This document shows, piece after piece, positions 1 through 12,141 of a DNA stretch of 38,690 nucleotides (within the stretch, counting starts at the first letter, position 1; the number at the start of each line of letters is the position of its first letter). The DNA is taken from positions 1-38,690 of the forward strand of contig JASGMV010000039.1 in assembly GCA_030156255.1 (NCBI GenBank), written 5' to 3'. The DNA is from Desulfovibrionales bacterium (lineage in GTDB: Bacteria; Desulfobacterota; Desulfovibrionia; Desulfovibrionales; Desulfovibrionaceae). Both the position numbers and the translations under genes were made by a program. The notes beneath the pieces were generated by a model. It worked only from the letters and a program-made list of their open reading frames with translations, had not been told where the DNA came from and made no database searches.

Positions 1-22
1 GTTTCACCTCTTCCCAAGGCAT
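1..22 (-). CDS. IS481-like transposase, N-terminal seven codons only
   Basis: Only the start of this gene lies in the window; it reads leftwards off the edge as MPWEEVK. The ATG (22-20) is preceded on the minus strand by a strong Shine-Dalgarno, GAGGAGGT (35-28), with a 5-base spacer. IS481-family transposases (DDE integrase-like enzymes that cut and join element ends) commonly begin with MPW followed by charged residues, and the adjoining DNA looks like an element terminus, so I call it a transposase start. Seven residues cannot prove this. The alternative is an unrelated gene with a similar start. Confidence 0.5.
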
Positions 23-27
23 CGGTC

Positions 28-97
28 ACCTCCTCGGTGACCCAGAGTGTTACCCCTGTTCCCGGTTTCTTGTGTTACCTATGTCCCCGGTTCGTAC
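28..97. mobile_element. Terminal region of an IS481-like insertion sequence
   Basis: Two directly repeated 25-base units, 47-71 and 72-96, agree at 19 of 25 positions; each contains GTGTTACC followed by a CCCGGTT core. Repeated TGTTACC/CCCGGTT units just outside the transposase start are what I know of termini in IS481-like and some IS21-like elements, where they serve as transposase binding sites. The outer boundary is probably near 97, because immediately beyond it begins the intergenic repeat seen elsewhere in the window. No target-site duplication can be judged, because the other end lies outside the window. Confidence 0.5.
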
Positions 98-98
98 C

Positions 99-150
99 TT
101 TTCCCCTTCCCCCCAGACCCCCTATCCTCTTTCCACAAAACTTTTTTATT
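99..150 (-). repeat. G-rich dispersed intergenic repeat, copy A (downstream of argJ)
   Basis: Read on the minus strand this contains AAGTTTTGTGGAAAG, then a G-run, TCTGGGGG and AAGGGGAAAA. It matches copy B (1476-1527, plus strand) almost throughout and resembles copies near 6688, 37519 and 38661. It lies between the argJ stop and the insertion-sequence end. The element border coincides with the end of the repeat, so the insertion may have gone into or beside it. Confidence 0.7.
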
Positions 151-197
151 GGGCTCCCGTGTCCGCCGCTGACATGGCGTGGCGCCAGGGAAGGCGT

Positions 198-1382
198 TTA
201 CGTCCGGTAGTCTCCGTTGATGCGGACGTATTCATGGCCCAGGTCCGCGCCCAGGATCGTCGCCTGGCCGGGGCCGTCGCCAAGGGAGATGTTGATGTCG
301 ATGTCGTGCAGGCGCATGAGCGGCGCCAGCAGGCCGTCCAGGTCCCCGGCCACGGGGCGGCCTTCGCGGTAGACCAGAATTTTTCCGAAATGCAAGGTCA
401 ATCGGTCGGGATCGAAGGTCGCGCCGCTGCGGCCGACCGCGCAAACGATACGGCCCCAATTCGGGTCTTGGCCGAAGAGCGCCGTCTTGACCAGGGGAGA
501 TGTGCCGACGGCCCGGGCCGCCAATTCAGCGTCATGGTTCGATGCGGCGCCCGTGACATGGATGTGCGCCACCTTGGTGCCGCCTTCCGCGTCCTGCGCC
601 ACCATGTAGGCCAACCCCTGGCAGACCTCGGTCATCGCCTCCAGCAGCGCCTGCTTCGCGGGCTCCGTGTCGATCTTGAAATCACCCGCCCCGTTGGCCA
701 GCGCCAGGATGGTGTCGTTGGTGGAGGTGTCTCCGTCCACAGTGATCCGGTTGAAGGAGTCCTGTACGGCGCTCCTGAGGGCTTGGCGCCACCAGGCGAC
801 GTCCACCTGGGCGTCGGTCATGATGAATCCCAACAGGGTCGCCATGTTCGGGGCGATCATGCCGCCGCCCTTGGCTAGGCCCAGGATGCGGGCTTTGGCG
901 CCGTTGTGCTCGATTTCGGCCCAGGCGGTTTTGGGAAAGGCGTCCGTGGTGCGGATGGCTTGGGCCGCCTCCATGGGGCCGGCCTTGCCCAGGGAGTCGG
1001 CGAGCCGGGGCGCGGCCGCGCGCCAGCAGTCCATGTTCATCTGCATGCCGATGACGCCGGTGGACGCCGGCAGGATTTCGTCCAAGCTCAGGCCCAGGGC
1101 GTCCCCGGCCAACTCGATGGAAAGCTTGGCGTTCAGCAGGCCTTCCTCTCCGGTGCACGCGTTGGCGACGCCCGCGTTCACCAGCACGGCTCGCGCCGTC
1201 TCATGGTCCGCCAACACCTCTTTGCAGATGGTCACCGGCGCCGCCTGAACCAGATTTGTGGTGAACGTTCCCGCAGCGGTCGCCGGGCGGTCGCTGTAGA
1301 TGACGGCCAGATCGTTGCGGTCCTGATACCGAAGGCCCGCTGCGGCGACGGCGAAGGAAAAACCATGGGGTACGGGGATCAT
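198..1382 (-). CDS. argJ: Bifunctional glutamate N-acetyltransferase / amino-acid acetyltransferase ArgJ
   Basis: ArgJ moves the acetyl group from N-acetylornithine to glutamate, recycling it in arginine biosynthesis; bifunctional forms also use acetyl-CoA. The 394-residue product is full length. It carries the self-cleavage motif KGGGMIAPNMATLLG, in which Thr182 is the expected nucleophile that splits the precursor into alpha and beta chains. The oxyanion-hole region PASTGVIG (about 105-112) and the C-terminal segment DPNWGRIVCAVGRSG are also typical. I chose the ATG at 1382 because AGGAG stands 6 bases upstream; the frame is open further upstream but without a better site. It lies downstream of secA on the same strand, separated by a long hairpin, so it probably has its own promoter. 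Whether it is mono- or bifunctional cannot be read from sequence alone. Confidence 0.97.
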   Translation of the reverse strand: MIPVPHGFSFAVAAAGLRYQDRNDLAVIYSDRPATAAGTFTTNLVQAAPVTICKEVLADHETARAVLVNAGVANACTGEEGLLNAKLSIELAGDALGLSLDEILPASTGVIGMQMNMDCWRAAAPRLADSLGKAGPMEAAQAIRTTDAFPKTAWAEIEHNGAKARILGLAKGGGMIAPNMATLLGFIMTDAQVDVAWWRQALRSAVQDSFNRITVDGDTSTNDTILALANGAGDFKIDTEPAKQALLEAMTEVCQGLAYMVAQDAEGGTKVAHIHVTGAASNHDAELAARAVGTSPLVKTALFGQDPNWGRIVCAVGRSGATFDPDRLTLHFGKILVYREGRPVAGDLDGLLAPLMRLHDIDINISLGDGPGQATILGADLGHEYVRINGDYRT

Positions 1383-1475
1383 GAACATCTCCTGAAAACG
1401 GTGGCTGAGAGCAATTTCATATTGAAACAATTCCTACGCCGGCCAGGCGCCTCTTTCCGGCTTCCGAATCCCCCC

Positions 1476-1527
1476 ATACAAAGTTTTGTGGAAAGGGAAT
1501 GGGGGGGTCTGGGGGAAGGGGAAAACC
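1476..1527 (+). repeat. G-rich dispersed intergenic repeat, copy B (between secA and argJ)
   Basis: On the plus strand: AAAGTTTTGTGGAAAGG, a G-run, TCTGGGGGAAGG, then GAAAA. It is nearly identical to copy A read on the other strand, and the two therefore flank argJ in inverted orientation. Its G-rich end forms the left arm of the 23-base-pair hairpin at 1511-1558. Confidence 0.75.
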
Positions 1528-1558
1528 ACTTTTCCAAAAGTGGTTTTCCCCTTCCCCC
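1511..1558 (-). terminator. Perfect 23-bp inverted repeat after secA, possible terminator
   Basis: Bases 1511-1533 and 1536-1558 are exact reverse complements around a 2-base CC loop, starting 24 bases beyond the secA stop. The position fits the end of the secA transcript. No T-run follows the stem on either strand, so it is not a classical intrinsic terminator. The arms do contain TTTT followed by pyrimidine-rich sequence. It could instead act as an RNA stability element. Confidence 0.5.
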
Positions 1559-1581
1559 GGTTTGCGCCAATCTAAAATTTT

Positions 1582-4107
<2,526 letters not shown>

Positions 4108-4165
4108 GATTTCTCCTCAGGTCGGCCGTAAAAAAGCAAAATGTCGGTCGGCCGATGCGATTCTC

Positions 4166-5278
4166 CTATCTAAGGCTTTGGGCGAAAATATCAAGCCAAT
4201 GGAAGGCCCGAGCGGTGGGCGGGGCCTGAACCGACAGGGCCAGGACGCAGGCGGTGCAGCCCGTGACGGCCGTCTGGGCGCCTGTAGCCGTGAGCGAGTC
4301 CCAACAGCGCCGTCCCACCTGTGCGGCCAAATCCGGTTCGGCCAGCCGCAATGCGCCGCCGAAGCCGCAGCATTCCCCGACATCCGGCGCAAAGAAGCGG
4401 TCTCCCAGCGACTTGGACAGCCACAGCTCATCCGCCGGGCTCGTCTCGTGGCAGGGCTTGTGAAACGCAACCCGTTCGGGCGCTGCGTCCGTGAGCCGGG
4501 TCTGCGATTGCATAAGCATGGCTGAAAGCGGCGTGACGGCCTCTCGAAGCGCTTGCGCCTCTTCCGCGTCCAACTCCTCGGCCGTCTGGCGCAAACCGTT
4601 GCGGCACGTGGCGCAAATGGTTGCGACGAGCGGCCGGCCCAGCTTGCGCCACAACGCCGCAAACCGTGCGCGGGACGCCTTCGCCTCATGCAGCAGCCCC
4701 CCCGACTCCTGGGGCGAACCGCAGCAGCCGAAATCGGCCGGAAGCAGGTCCACGCCCAGAGCCGCAAGCAGGTTCTCGGCCTTGGTCCGCCAGCGCCGGA
4801 CCAGGCTCGTCGCCGCGCAACCGGGAAAAAGTACGGCCTTTCGTCCTTGAAAACAAGTCGAAGCAGCGACGATCTCCACCCAGGGGCCTTCGGAAGGCGG
4901 CTCAAGCCCAGAGAAGTCCAGGCCTTTCGGCGCCATTCCTCGCGGCGCCAGTCCGACCAGGGGGAAAAGGGCCTGAGGCCGTCGCAGGGCGTTTTTCCAA
5001 AGCCAGGTCTTGAAGTCGGGATGGACCGCCCGCAGCTCGGCCACGGCCTGCGGCGCGTTCACGCCTTGGGGGCAGACGTCCAGGCATCGACGGCAGCCCA
5101 GGCACATGGCGGCGAGTTTTTCCGCGGAGAGCTGGGGCGTCTCGCCGTATCCCCGGTCCAGGGCCTCCAGCAGCATGGACTTGGAGCGGGGCGCCAACTC
5201 TTCGCGCCCCGTGGCCCGGAAAAGAGGGCACACGGAAAGACAGCGTCCGCAACGAATGCAGGATGGTTTCCCGGACAC
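4166..5278 (-). CDS. Fe-S electron-transfer subunit (GlcF / LutA / HdrD-like, two CCG domains)
   Basis: This 370-residue protein is the electron-transfer partner of a flavin dehydrogenase. Near the N-terminus are two [4Fe-4S] ferredoxin motifs, CIRCGRCLSVCP (about 7-18) and CLGCRRCLDVCP (about 59-70). They are followed by two cysteine-rich CCG domains (PGCAA...CCGSP and KPCHE...CCGFGG), which in heterodisulfide-reductase-like proteins hold a further cluster or reach the quinone/thiol acceptor. The start is GTG at 5278, one base after the TAG of the upstream dehydrogenase gene, with AAAGGAG inside the end of that gene, so the two are translationally linked. Together they should oxidise a 2-hydroxy acid (lactate or glycolate). 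Which acid, and which acceptor, is inference. Confidence 0.88.
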   Translation of the reverse strand: MSGKPSCIRCGRCLSVCPLFRATGREELAPRSKSMLLEALDRGYGETPQLSAEKLAAMCLGCRRCLDVCPQGVNAPQAVAELRAVHPDFKTWLWKNALRRPQALFPLVGLAPRGMAPKGLDFSGLEPPSEGPWVEIVAASTCFQGRKAVLFPGCAATSLVRRWRTKAENLLAALGVDLLPADFGCCGSPQESGGLLHEAKASRARFAALWRKLGRPLVATICATCRNGLRQTAEELDAEEAQALREAVTPLSAMLMQSQTRLTDAAPERVAFHKPCHETSPADELWLSKSLGDRFFAPDVGECCGFGGALRLAEPDLAAQVGRRCWDSLTATGAQTAVTGCTACVLALSVQAPPTARAFHWLDIFAQSLR

Positions 5279-5279
5279 C

Positions 5280-6647
5280 CTAAAAAGGCTCCTTTCCCGG
5301 AGTCATGATGCCTGTGGGGTCGAACACGGCCTTGATGTCGGCCATGATGCGGCGCTGGTCCTCGCAGAGTTGCAGGCCGATGAACCCGTGTTTGGAGATG
5401 CCGGTTCCGTGTTCGCCGGAGATGGTTCCTTCAAGAGACAGCGTCGTGTCGAGGATCCGGCGCCGGGCCTTGAGGGCTCGGCGGCGTTCGTCCACGTTGG
5501 AGGCGTCGTGCAGGATGTTGGCGTGCACGTTGCCGTCGCCCACGTGCCCGAAGCAGAGGACGTTCAAGCGCATTTCCCGGCCGATGGCCTCGAAACCTTC
5601 GATGGCTTCCTTGAGCTTGGATCGCGGGACGGCGACGTCGTTGGAAAGTTTGTCCGGGGCAATCTTGTAGGCGGCCGGATTGATGAGCCGGCGGACTTCC
5701 CACAAGTCCGTCTCTTCCCGCCCTCTTCCCGTGCGGAGCAGCGCGGCGGGCGCAAGGGCTGCGTGCATTTTTTCCAGGTCATGCTCCACGGCGGGTTCGG
5801 AGCCGTCCAGCTTGACCAGCAACGCGGCCTGGGCGCCGCAGGGCCAGGGAACCTCGCCGGCCCGCTCCAGGGCGAGCAGGGTGTTGCGGCTCATCAGCTC
5901 CAGAGTCACGGGAAGCGCGCCGATGGAGAGCCCGCGGTCCACGGCGTCCAAGGCTTGCTCCAGATTGTCGTACACGGCCAGGATAGAGGCCGAGGCCGGG
6001 GGCAGAGGGATGAGCTTGAGGGTGATCTCCGCAATAACGCCCAGAGCGCCGGCCGACCCCACGAACAGGCTGGTCAAATCCAGCCCGATGACGTCCTTAT
6101 GGCATCGTCCGCCGGTGTGCAGAATTTTCCCTCCGGGCAGGACCGCGGTCAGCCCGAGCACGTAGTCCCTGGTGACGCCGTATTTGACGGCGCGCATGCC
6201 GCCGGCGTTGGTGGAGACGTTGCCGCCGATGGAGGAAATGGCGGCCGAAGCCGGGTCCGGGGGGTAAAAGAGGCGGTGCTTGGCCAATTCGGCCTGCAAA
6301 TCCGCGTTGACGACCCCGGGCTGGGCCCGGGCCAGGAAATCTTTGGAGTTGATCTCCAATATTTCATTCATGAACAGGGACGAAACCACGACGCCGCCCC
6401 CCTGGGCGAGGCTCGCGCCGACAACGCCGGTTCCCCGTCCGCGCGGGTGGATGGGAACGCCATGCTCCTGAGCCCAGGCCATCAGCTTCGCCAACTGCTC
6501 CAGCGAGCGGGGCCGGACCACGGCGTCGGGCATGGCGAGGATGCGGCTTGCGTCCGTGGCGTAGGCGAGCATCGAGGCGGGCGAAAAGATCGCTTCGTCC
6601 CCGGGGAAAAGGTCCTTCAAGTAATTCTTTTGTTCAGCTGTCAACAT
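5280..6647 (-). CDS. glcD: FAD-linked 2-hydroxy-acid dehydrogenase, GlcD type (D-lactate or glycolate)
   Basis: 455 residues of the FAD-binding PCMH/vanillyl-alcohol-oxidase superfamily. The FAD-binding stretch PRGRGTGVVGAS and SSIGGNVSTNAGGMRAVKYG lie in the N-terminal half. The C-terminal substrate domain has the conserved FGHVGDGNVHANIL and the family-closing GEHGTGISKHG. Proteins of this type oxidise D-lactate or glycolate and pass electrons to a GlcF-like Fe-S subunit, which here follows one base downstream. In a Desulfovibrio-like host lactate is the usual substrate, so D-lactate dehydrogenase is my preferred role; substrate cannot be settled from the sequence. There is no GlcE subunit gene beside it. 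The Shine-Dalgarno before the ATG is weak. Confidence 0.9.
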   Translation of the reverse strand: MLTAEQKNYLKDLFPGDEAIFSPASMLAYATDASRILAMPDAVVRPRSLEQLAKLMAWAQEHGVPIHPRGRGTGVVGASLAQGGGVVVSSLFMNEILEINSKDFLARAQPGVVNADLQAELAKHRLFYPPDPASAAISSIGGNVSTNAGGMRAVKYGVTRDYVLGLTAVLPGGKILHTGGRCHKDVIGLDLTSLFVGSAGALGVIAEITLKLIPLPPASASILAVYDNLEQALDAVDRGLSIGALPVTLELMSRNTLLALERAGEVPWPCGAQAALLVKLDGSEPAVEHDLEKMHAALAPAALLRTGRGREETDLWEVRRLINPAAYKIAPDKLSNDVAVPRSKLKEAIEGFEAIGREMRLNVLCFGHVGDGNVHANILHDASNVDERRRALKARRRILDTTLSLEGTISGEHGTGISKHGFIGLQLCEDQRRIMADIKAVFDPTGIMTPGKEPF

Positions 6648-6687
6648 AGGCCGACCAACACCTTACATAAGGGGCCTCGCCAACAAG

Positions 6688-6732
6688 TAAAGGTTTTTGG
6701 GGAAAGGAGGGGGGCTAGGGGGAGGAAAACCC
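6688..6732 (+). repeat. G-rich dispersed intergenic repeat, copy C
   Basis: On the plus strand: GTAAAGGTTTTTGGGGAAAGG, a G-run, CTAGGGGGAGGAAAACCCC. It is a diverged member of the family seen at 99, 1476, 37519 and 38661. It fills most of the 96-base gap between the smpB stop and the dehydrogenase start, downstream of smpB. GGGG near its 5' side and CCCC at its end could pair, but no long stem like copy B is present. Confidence 0.6.
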
Positions 6733-6743
6733 CTATTCGCTTC

Positions 6744-7208
6744 CTACCGCTCCGCCAACTGCCGCGCGGTGTCGCGGTCGATGTCGCGTTGTTTAAGGTC
6801 GTCGCGGCGATCGAAGGTTTTCTTGCCCTTGGCGAGGGCGACTTCGACTTTGGCCTTGCCGTGGGAGAAGTACATCTTGGTGGGGATGACGGTCAGGCCC
6901 TTCTGTTCGGCCTTGGTCCGGAGGCGGTCGATCTCGGCGCGGTGCATGAGCAGGCGGCGCTTGCGCTCCGGTTCGTGCTGCGCGTAGCCGGCGTTTTCAT
7001 ACGGCGCGATGTGCACGCCGACGAGGAAGGCCTCGCCGTTGCCGAATTCGACGTAGCCGTCCTTGAAGCTGACCTTGGAGGCGCGCACGGACTTGACTTC
7101 CGAACCGGTGAGGCTGAGGCCGGCCTCCAGGGTTTCCAGAAGGTCGTAAAGCCGCCGGGCCTGCTTGTTGGAGGCGATGAGGTTGGGAGAAGTTTTTTTC
7201 TTTTTCAT
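6744..7208 (-). CDS. smpB: tmRNA-binding protein SmpB
   Basis: SmpB binds tmRNA and delivers it to stalled ribosomes for trans-translation, rescuing the ribosome and tagging the unfinished protein. The 154 residues are standard length. Recognisable segments are [20 protein letters not shown] in the N-terminal half, the PYENAGY and RKRRLLMHR stretches of the beta-barrel core, [18 protein letters not shown], and a basic tail ([13 protein letters not shown]) of the sort that enters the empty decoding channel. The ATG lies 12 bases after the ptsI stop with no Shine-Dalgarno I can see, so translation may depend on ptsI read-through. No tmRNA gene was recognised in the window. Confidence 0.97.
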   Translation of the reverse strand: MKKKKTSPNLIASNKQARRLYDLLETLEAGLSLTGSEVKSVRASKVSFKDGYVEFGNGEAFLVGVHIAPYENAGYAQHEPERKRRLLMHRAEIDRLRTKAEQKGLTVIPTKMYFSHGKAKVEVALAKGKKTFDRRDDLKQRDIDRDTARQLAER

Positions 7209-7220
7209 GGAGAAAAAAAG

Positions 7221-9004
<1,784 letters not shown>

Positions 9005-9005
<1 letters not shown>

Positions 9006-9316
9006 TAGCGCTCCTCGCCGAATCGGTTCAGGAAAAGCGCCTCAAGGCGCTCCACGGCGCCCTTGGCGTCCGAACCCTTGGCCTGAATCTCCAGCGTGGC
9101 GCCGAAGGGCGCCGCCAGGGTCAGAACGTCGAGGATGCTTTTCGCGTCTACTGCGGTTTCATCCTGGATCAAGGCGATGCTGGATTCGAATTGTTGGGCT
9201 TCCTGAGCCAGCCGGGCGGCCGGCCTGGCGTGCAAGCCCAATTGGTTGGATACTTTGACCTGCCGTCTTACTTCGCCGTTATTGGAATTCATGTCGGAAT
9301 CATTGACCTCTTGCAC
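9005..9316 (-). CDS. ptsH: Phosphocarrier protein HPr
   Basis: HPr relays phosphate from enzyme I to the PTS permeases or regulators. The motif GLHARPAARL holds the phosphorylated histidine (His29 from the GTG start used here, His21 from the ATG at 9292). A serine in DAKSILDVLTLA occupies the place of regulatory Ser46, the target of HPr kinase. Neither candidate start has a good ribosome site: GTG at 9316 has none, and the ATG at 9292 has GAGGTC about 13 bases away. The shorter form is closer to the usual 85-95 residues. It is the first gene of the ptsH-ptsI-smpB run and is divergent from glgP. Confidence 0.93.
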
Positions 9317-9392
9317 TTTGAACTGAAATTGAAGCGTCTGCCTTTTAGCATAAAGGACTCTGGATGACCAGACGCCAAGCCTCCCGGGTTTG

Positions 9393-9414
9393 GACGCGGT
9401 GACAGTTCCGCGTC
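9393..9414. promoter_or_regulatory. Inverted repeat in the ptsH-glgP divergent promoter region
   Basis: GACGCGG at 9393-9399 and CCGCGTC at 9408-9414 are exact reverse complements around 8 bases. The site sits in the 197-base region between divergent ptsH and glgP, a sensible place for an operator controlling either gene. No known regulator consensus is recognised. In the same region TATACT (9487-9492) could be a -10 box for glgP, but I see no convincing -35 partner. Confidence 0.3.
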
Positions 9415-9513
9415 ATGTCCAGAACCTTGTGGACACCCTCCATGTCCCTTGTTAACTAGTCAGAAATCATTAACATACCCGCCGTCTATACTACGTCCGG
9501 CAAGGAGTCGCAC

Positions 9514-12006
9514 ATGTCCTCGGAGAAAGCGTTTGGCTTGAAGAATACCCGGAAGGCTATGGACGCCTCCGTCCATAGCCATGTGTTGCATTCTTTAGGA
9601 AAGGAGTTCGAAAATACGGACCATAAGGATTTGGGCCGGGCGTTGGCCCTGTCCCTGCGCGACCGCCTGGTCGAACGCATGTTGGAGACCCGCAACCGGT
9701 ATCGGGAGTCCAGATCCAAGCGGATGTATTATTTGTCCATTGAATATTTGCTCGGGCGCTGTCTCGGGAACAATCTCTATAACATGCGGTTGTACAATCT
9801 GTGCAAAGACCTGTTTCAGGGGTACGGCGTGGATATCGACGAGGTGCGCGAGGCGGAGCGCGATCCCGCTCTTGGGAACGGCGGACTGGGCCGTCTGGCC
9901 GCCTGCTTCCTGGATTCCCTGGCCAGCCTGGACATGCCGGGCTGCGGGTACGGCATCCACTACGAATACGGCCTGTTCCGCCAGGACATCCGCAACGGCG
10001 AGCAGGTGGAGCGGCCGGACTTCTGGATGGCCGACGGCATGCCTTTGCAGGTAGCGCGCAAGGACCAGTTCGTCGTGGTCCCGCTCTACGGGAGGGTGGA
10101 GGACGCCCACGACGCGGAGAGCGAATACGTTCCCATGTGGCTGGATTGGAAGGACCTCGTCGGCGTGCCCTACGACATTCCGATTGTGGGCTACGGCGGC
10201 GGCTCCGTGAATTATCTGCGGCTCTTTTCGGCCCAGTCGTCGCAAAATTTCGACATGCAGATTTTCAATCAGGGGGACTACCTGCAGGCGATCCGGCAGA
10301 AAGTGGAGTCCGAACTGATCTCTAAGGTTTTGTATCCCAGCGAGTCCATCTCCTTCGGCAAGGAGCTGCGGCTGGTGCAGGAATATTTCCTGGTGGCCTG
10401 CTCCCTGCGCGACATCATGCGGCGCTACATCAAACTCAACAAGGACCTGACGCAGCTGCCGGATTTCGTGGCCCTGCAGCTCAACGACACCCACCCGGCC
10501 CTGGCCGTGGCCGAACTCATGCGCATGCTCGTGGACGAGCACCGCATTCCCTGGGACAAGGCCTTCGACCTGACGCGCAAGACCTGCGCCTACACGAACC
10601 ATACGCTATTGCCCGAGGCCTTGGAGACCTGGTCCGTCGACCTGATGGGCCACGTGCTGCCGCGGCACCTGCAGATCATTTACGAAATCAATCGTCGTTT
10701 TTTGGAGCAGATCGAGATTTCCGGGGCCGGCGTGGAGACGGTGCGCCGGGTATCCCTGGTGGCTGAGGGCGACCACAAGAGCATCCGCATGGCCAATCTG
10801 GCCGTGGTGGGCTCCCATTCGATCAACGGCGTGTCCAAGCTGCACTCCGAGCTGGTCAAAAAGAACCTCTTTCCCGAGTTCTACGCCATGTGGCCCGAGC
10901 GGTTCAACAACAAGACCAACGGCGTCACGCCCCGCAGGTGGTTGTACAAGGCCAACCCGGGCCTGTCCGATCTGCTGTGCGAGAGCATCGGCGACGGCTG
11001 GATCATGAATCTGGACGAATTGCACAAGATCGAGCCTCTGGCCGAGGACGCCGGCTTCCAAGAGAAGTTCATGGAGGTCAAGCTGGCCAACAAGCAACGG
11101 TTGGCCGCCCTCATAAGCCGCCGTCTGGGCGTGGCCGTCGAGCCTTCGTTCCTGTTCGACGTCCAGGCCAAGCGCATCCATGAGTACAAGCGCCAATTGC
11201 TCAACGCCATGCACATCATCCACCTCTATCTGCGGATCGTGGACCATGGGGAGTACCCGGCCGCTCCGCGCGTCTGCGTTTTTGCGGGCAAGGCCGCTCC
11301 AGGCTACTGGGAGGCCAAGCAGATCATCAAGCTGGTCAATTTCCTGGGCAACGTGGTGAACAGGGACCTGCGCGCCAAGGACCACCTCAGGGTCGTTTTC
11401 ATGCCGGATTATCGTGTCTCCCTGGCCGAAAAGCTCATCCCCGCCGCAGACCTCTCGGAGCAGATTTCCACGGCCGGCACCGAGGCCTCCGGCACCGGCA
11501 ACATGAAATTCGCCATCAACGGCGCTCTGACCATCGGCACGCTGGACGGGGCGAACGTTGAGATGCGCGAAGAGGTCGGGGAGGAGAATTTCTATATCTT
11601 CGGACTACGCACCGAGGAGGTGGAGCACATGTTGAGCCATGGGGCGTACCGGCCCAAGGAGCTCTACGAGGCGCATCCCGAGATTCGAGAGGTCCTGGAC
11701 GCCTTGGCCTCCGACCGCTTCAGCCCGGGCCAGCCCGGCCTGTTCGCCTGGATACGTGACAAGATGTTGTGGGAGGGGGAGCGTTACCTGCACCTGGCCG
11801 ACTTCATGGACTACGTCCGCACCCAGAAGCTTGTGGGACAGGACTATCAGCAGCGGGAGCTGTGGGCCAAAAAAGCCATTTTGAACACCGCCCGCATGGG
11901 CAAGTTCTCCAGCGACCGGACCATCCGCGAATACGCCGAAGACATTTGGGGCATCAAGCCGGTTCCGCCGGAGAAGGATTCGTCCAAACACAAGTCGAAG
12001 TCTTGA
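9514..12006 (+). CDS. glgP: Glycogen/starch/alpha-glucan phosphorylase
   Basis: GlgP releases glucose 1-phosphate from the ends of stored glucan using phosphate and pyridoxal phosphate (GT35 family). The 830 residues are full length. The N-terminal half has YYLSIEYLLGRCLGNNL, ALGNGGLGRLAACFLDS and YGYGIHYEYGLFRQ-like sequence. The PLP lysine is Lys665 in SGTGNMKFAINGALTIGT, followed by DGANVEM. The ATG at 9514 has AAGGAG 6 bases upstream. It is a single-gene transcript, closed by a terminator. Divergence from ptsH-ptsI puts glycogen breakdown beside PEP-dependent phosphoryl transfer; in other bacteria HPr binds glycogen phosphorylase, but whether that applies here is inference. Confidence 0.98.
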   Translation: MSSEKAFGLKNTRKAMDASVHSHVLHSLGKEFENTDHKDLGRALALSLRDRLVERMLETRNRYRESRSKRMYYLSIEYLLGRCLGNNLYNMRLYNLCKDLFQGYGVDIDEVREAERDPALGNGGLGRLAACFLDSLASLDMPGCGYGIHYEYGLFRQDIRNGEQVERPDFWMADGMPLQVARKDQFVVVPLYGRVEDAHDAESEYVPMWLDWKDLVGVPYDIPIVGYGGGSVNYLRLFSAQSSQNFDMQIFNQGDYLQAIRQKVESELISKVLYPSESISFGKELRLVQEYFLVACSLRDIMRRYIKLNKDLTQLPDFVALQLNDTHPALAVAELMRMLVDEHRIPWDKAFDLTRKTCAYTNHTLLPEALETWSVDLMGHVLPRHLQIIYEINRRFLEQIEISGAGVETVRRVSLVAEGDHKSIRMANLAVVGSHSINGVSKLHSELVKKNLFPEFYAMWPERFNNKTNGVTPRRWLYKANPGLSDLLCESIGDGWIMNLDELHKIEPLAEDAGFQEKFMEVKLANKQRLAALISRRLGVAVEPSFLFDVQAKRIHEYKRQLLNAMHIIHLYLRIVDHGEYPAAPRVCVFAGKAAPGYWEAKQIIKLVNFLGNVVNRDLRAKDHLRVVFMPDYRVSLAEKLIPAADLSEQISTAGTEASGTGNMKFAINGALTIGTLDGANVEMREEVGEENFYIFGLRTEEVEHMLSHGAYRPKELYEAHPEIREVLDALASDRFSPGQPGLFAWIRDKMLWEGERYLHLADFMDYVRTQKLVGQDYQQRELWAKKAILNTARMGKFSSDRTIREYAEDIWGIKPVPPEKDSSKHKSKS

Positions 12007-12027
12007 ACGCGACACGAGCGTGATCAC

Positions 12028-12063
12028 GGCCCCGCGTCCGAGAACGGTGCGGGGTCGTTTTTT
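12028..12063 (+). terminator. Intrinsic terminator of glgP
   Basis: Arms GGCCCCGC (12028-12035) and GCGGGGTC (12049-12056) pair with one G-T wobble. An inner CCG-AGAA-CGG hairpin can extend the stem, and six T residues follow at 12058-12063. It begins 21 bases after the glgP stop. Confidence 0.9.
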
Positions 12064-12141
12064 CGCGCTTGGCGCTTCCCGCAAGACATCCAAGCCCGTG
12101 CATTCCGCGACCACGGGCGAACGGGGAAGCATCCCTAGCGA

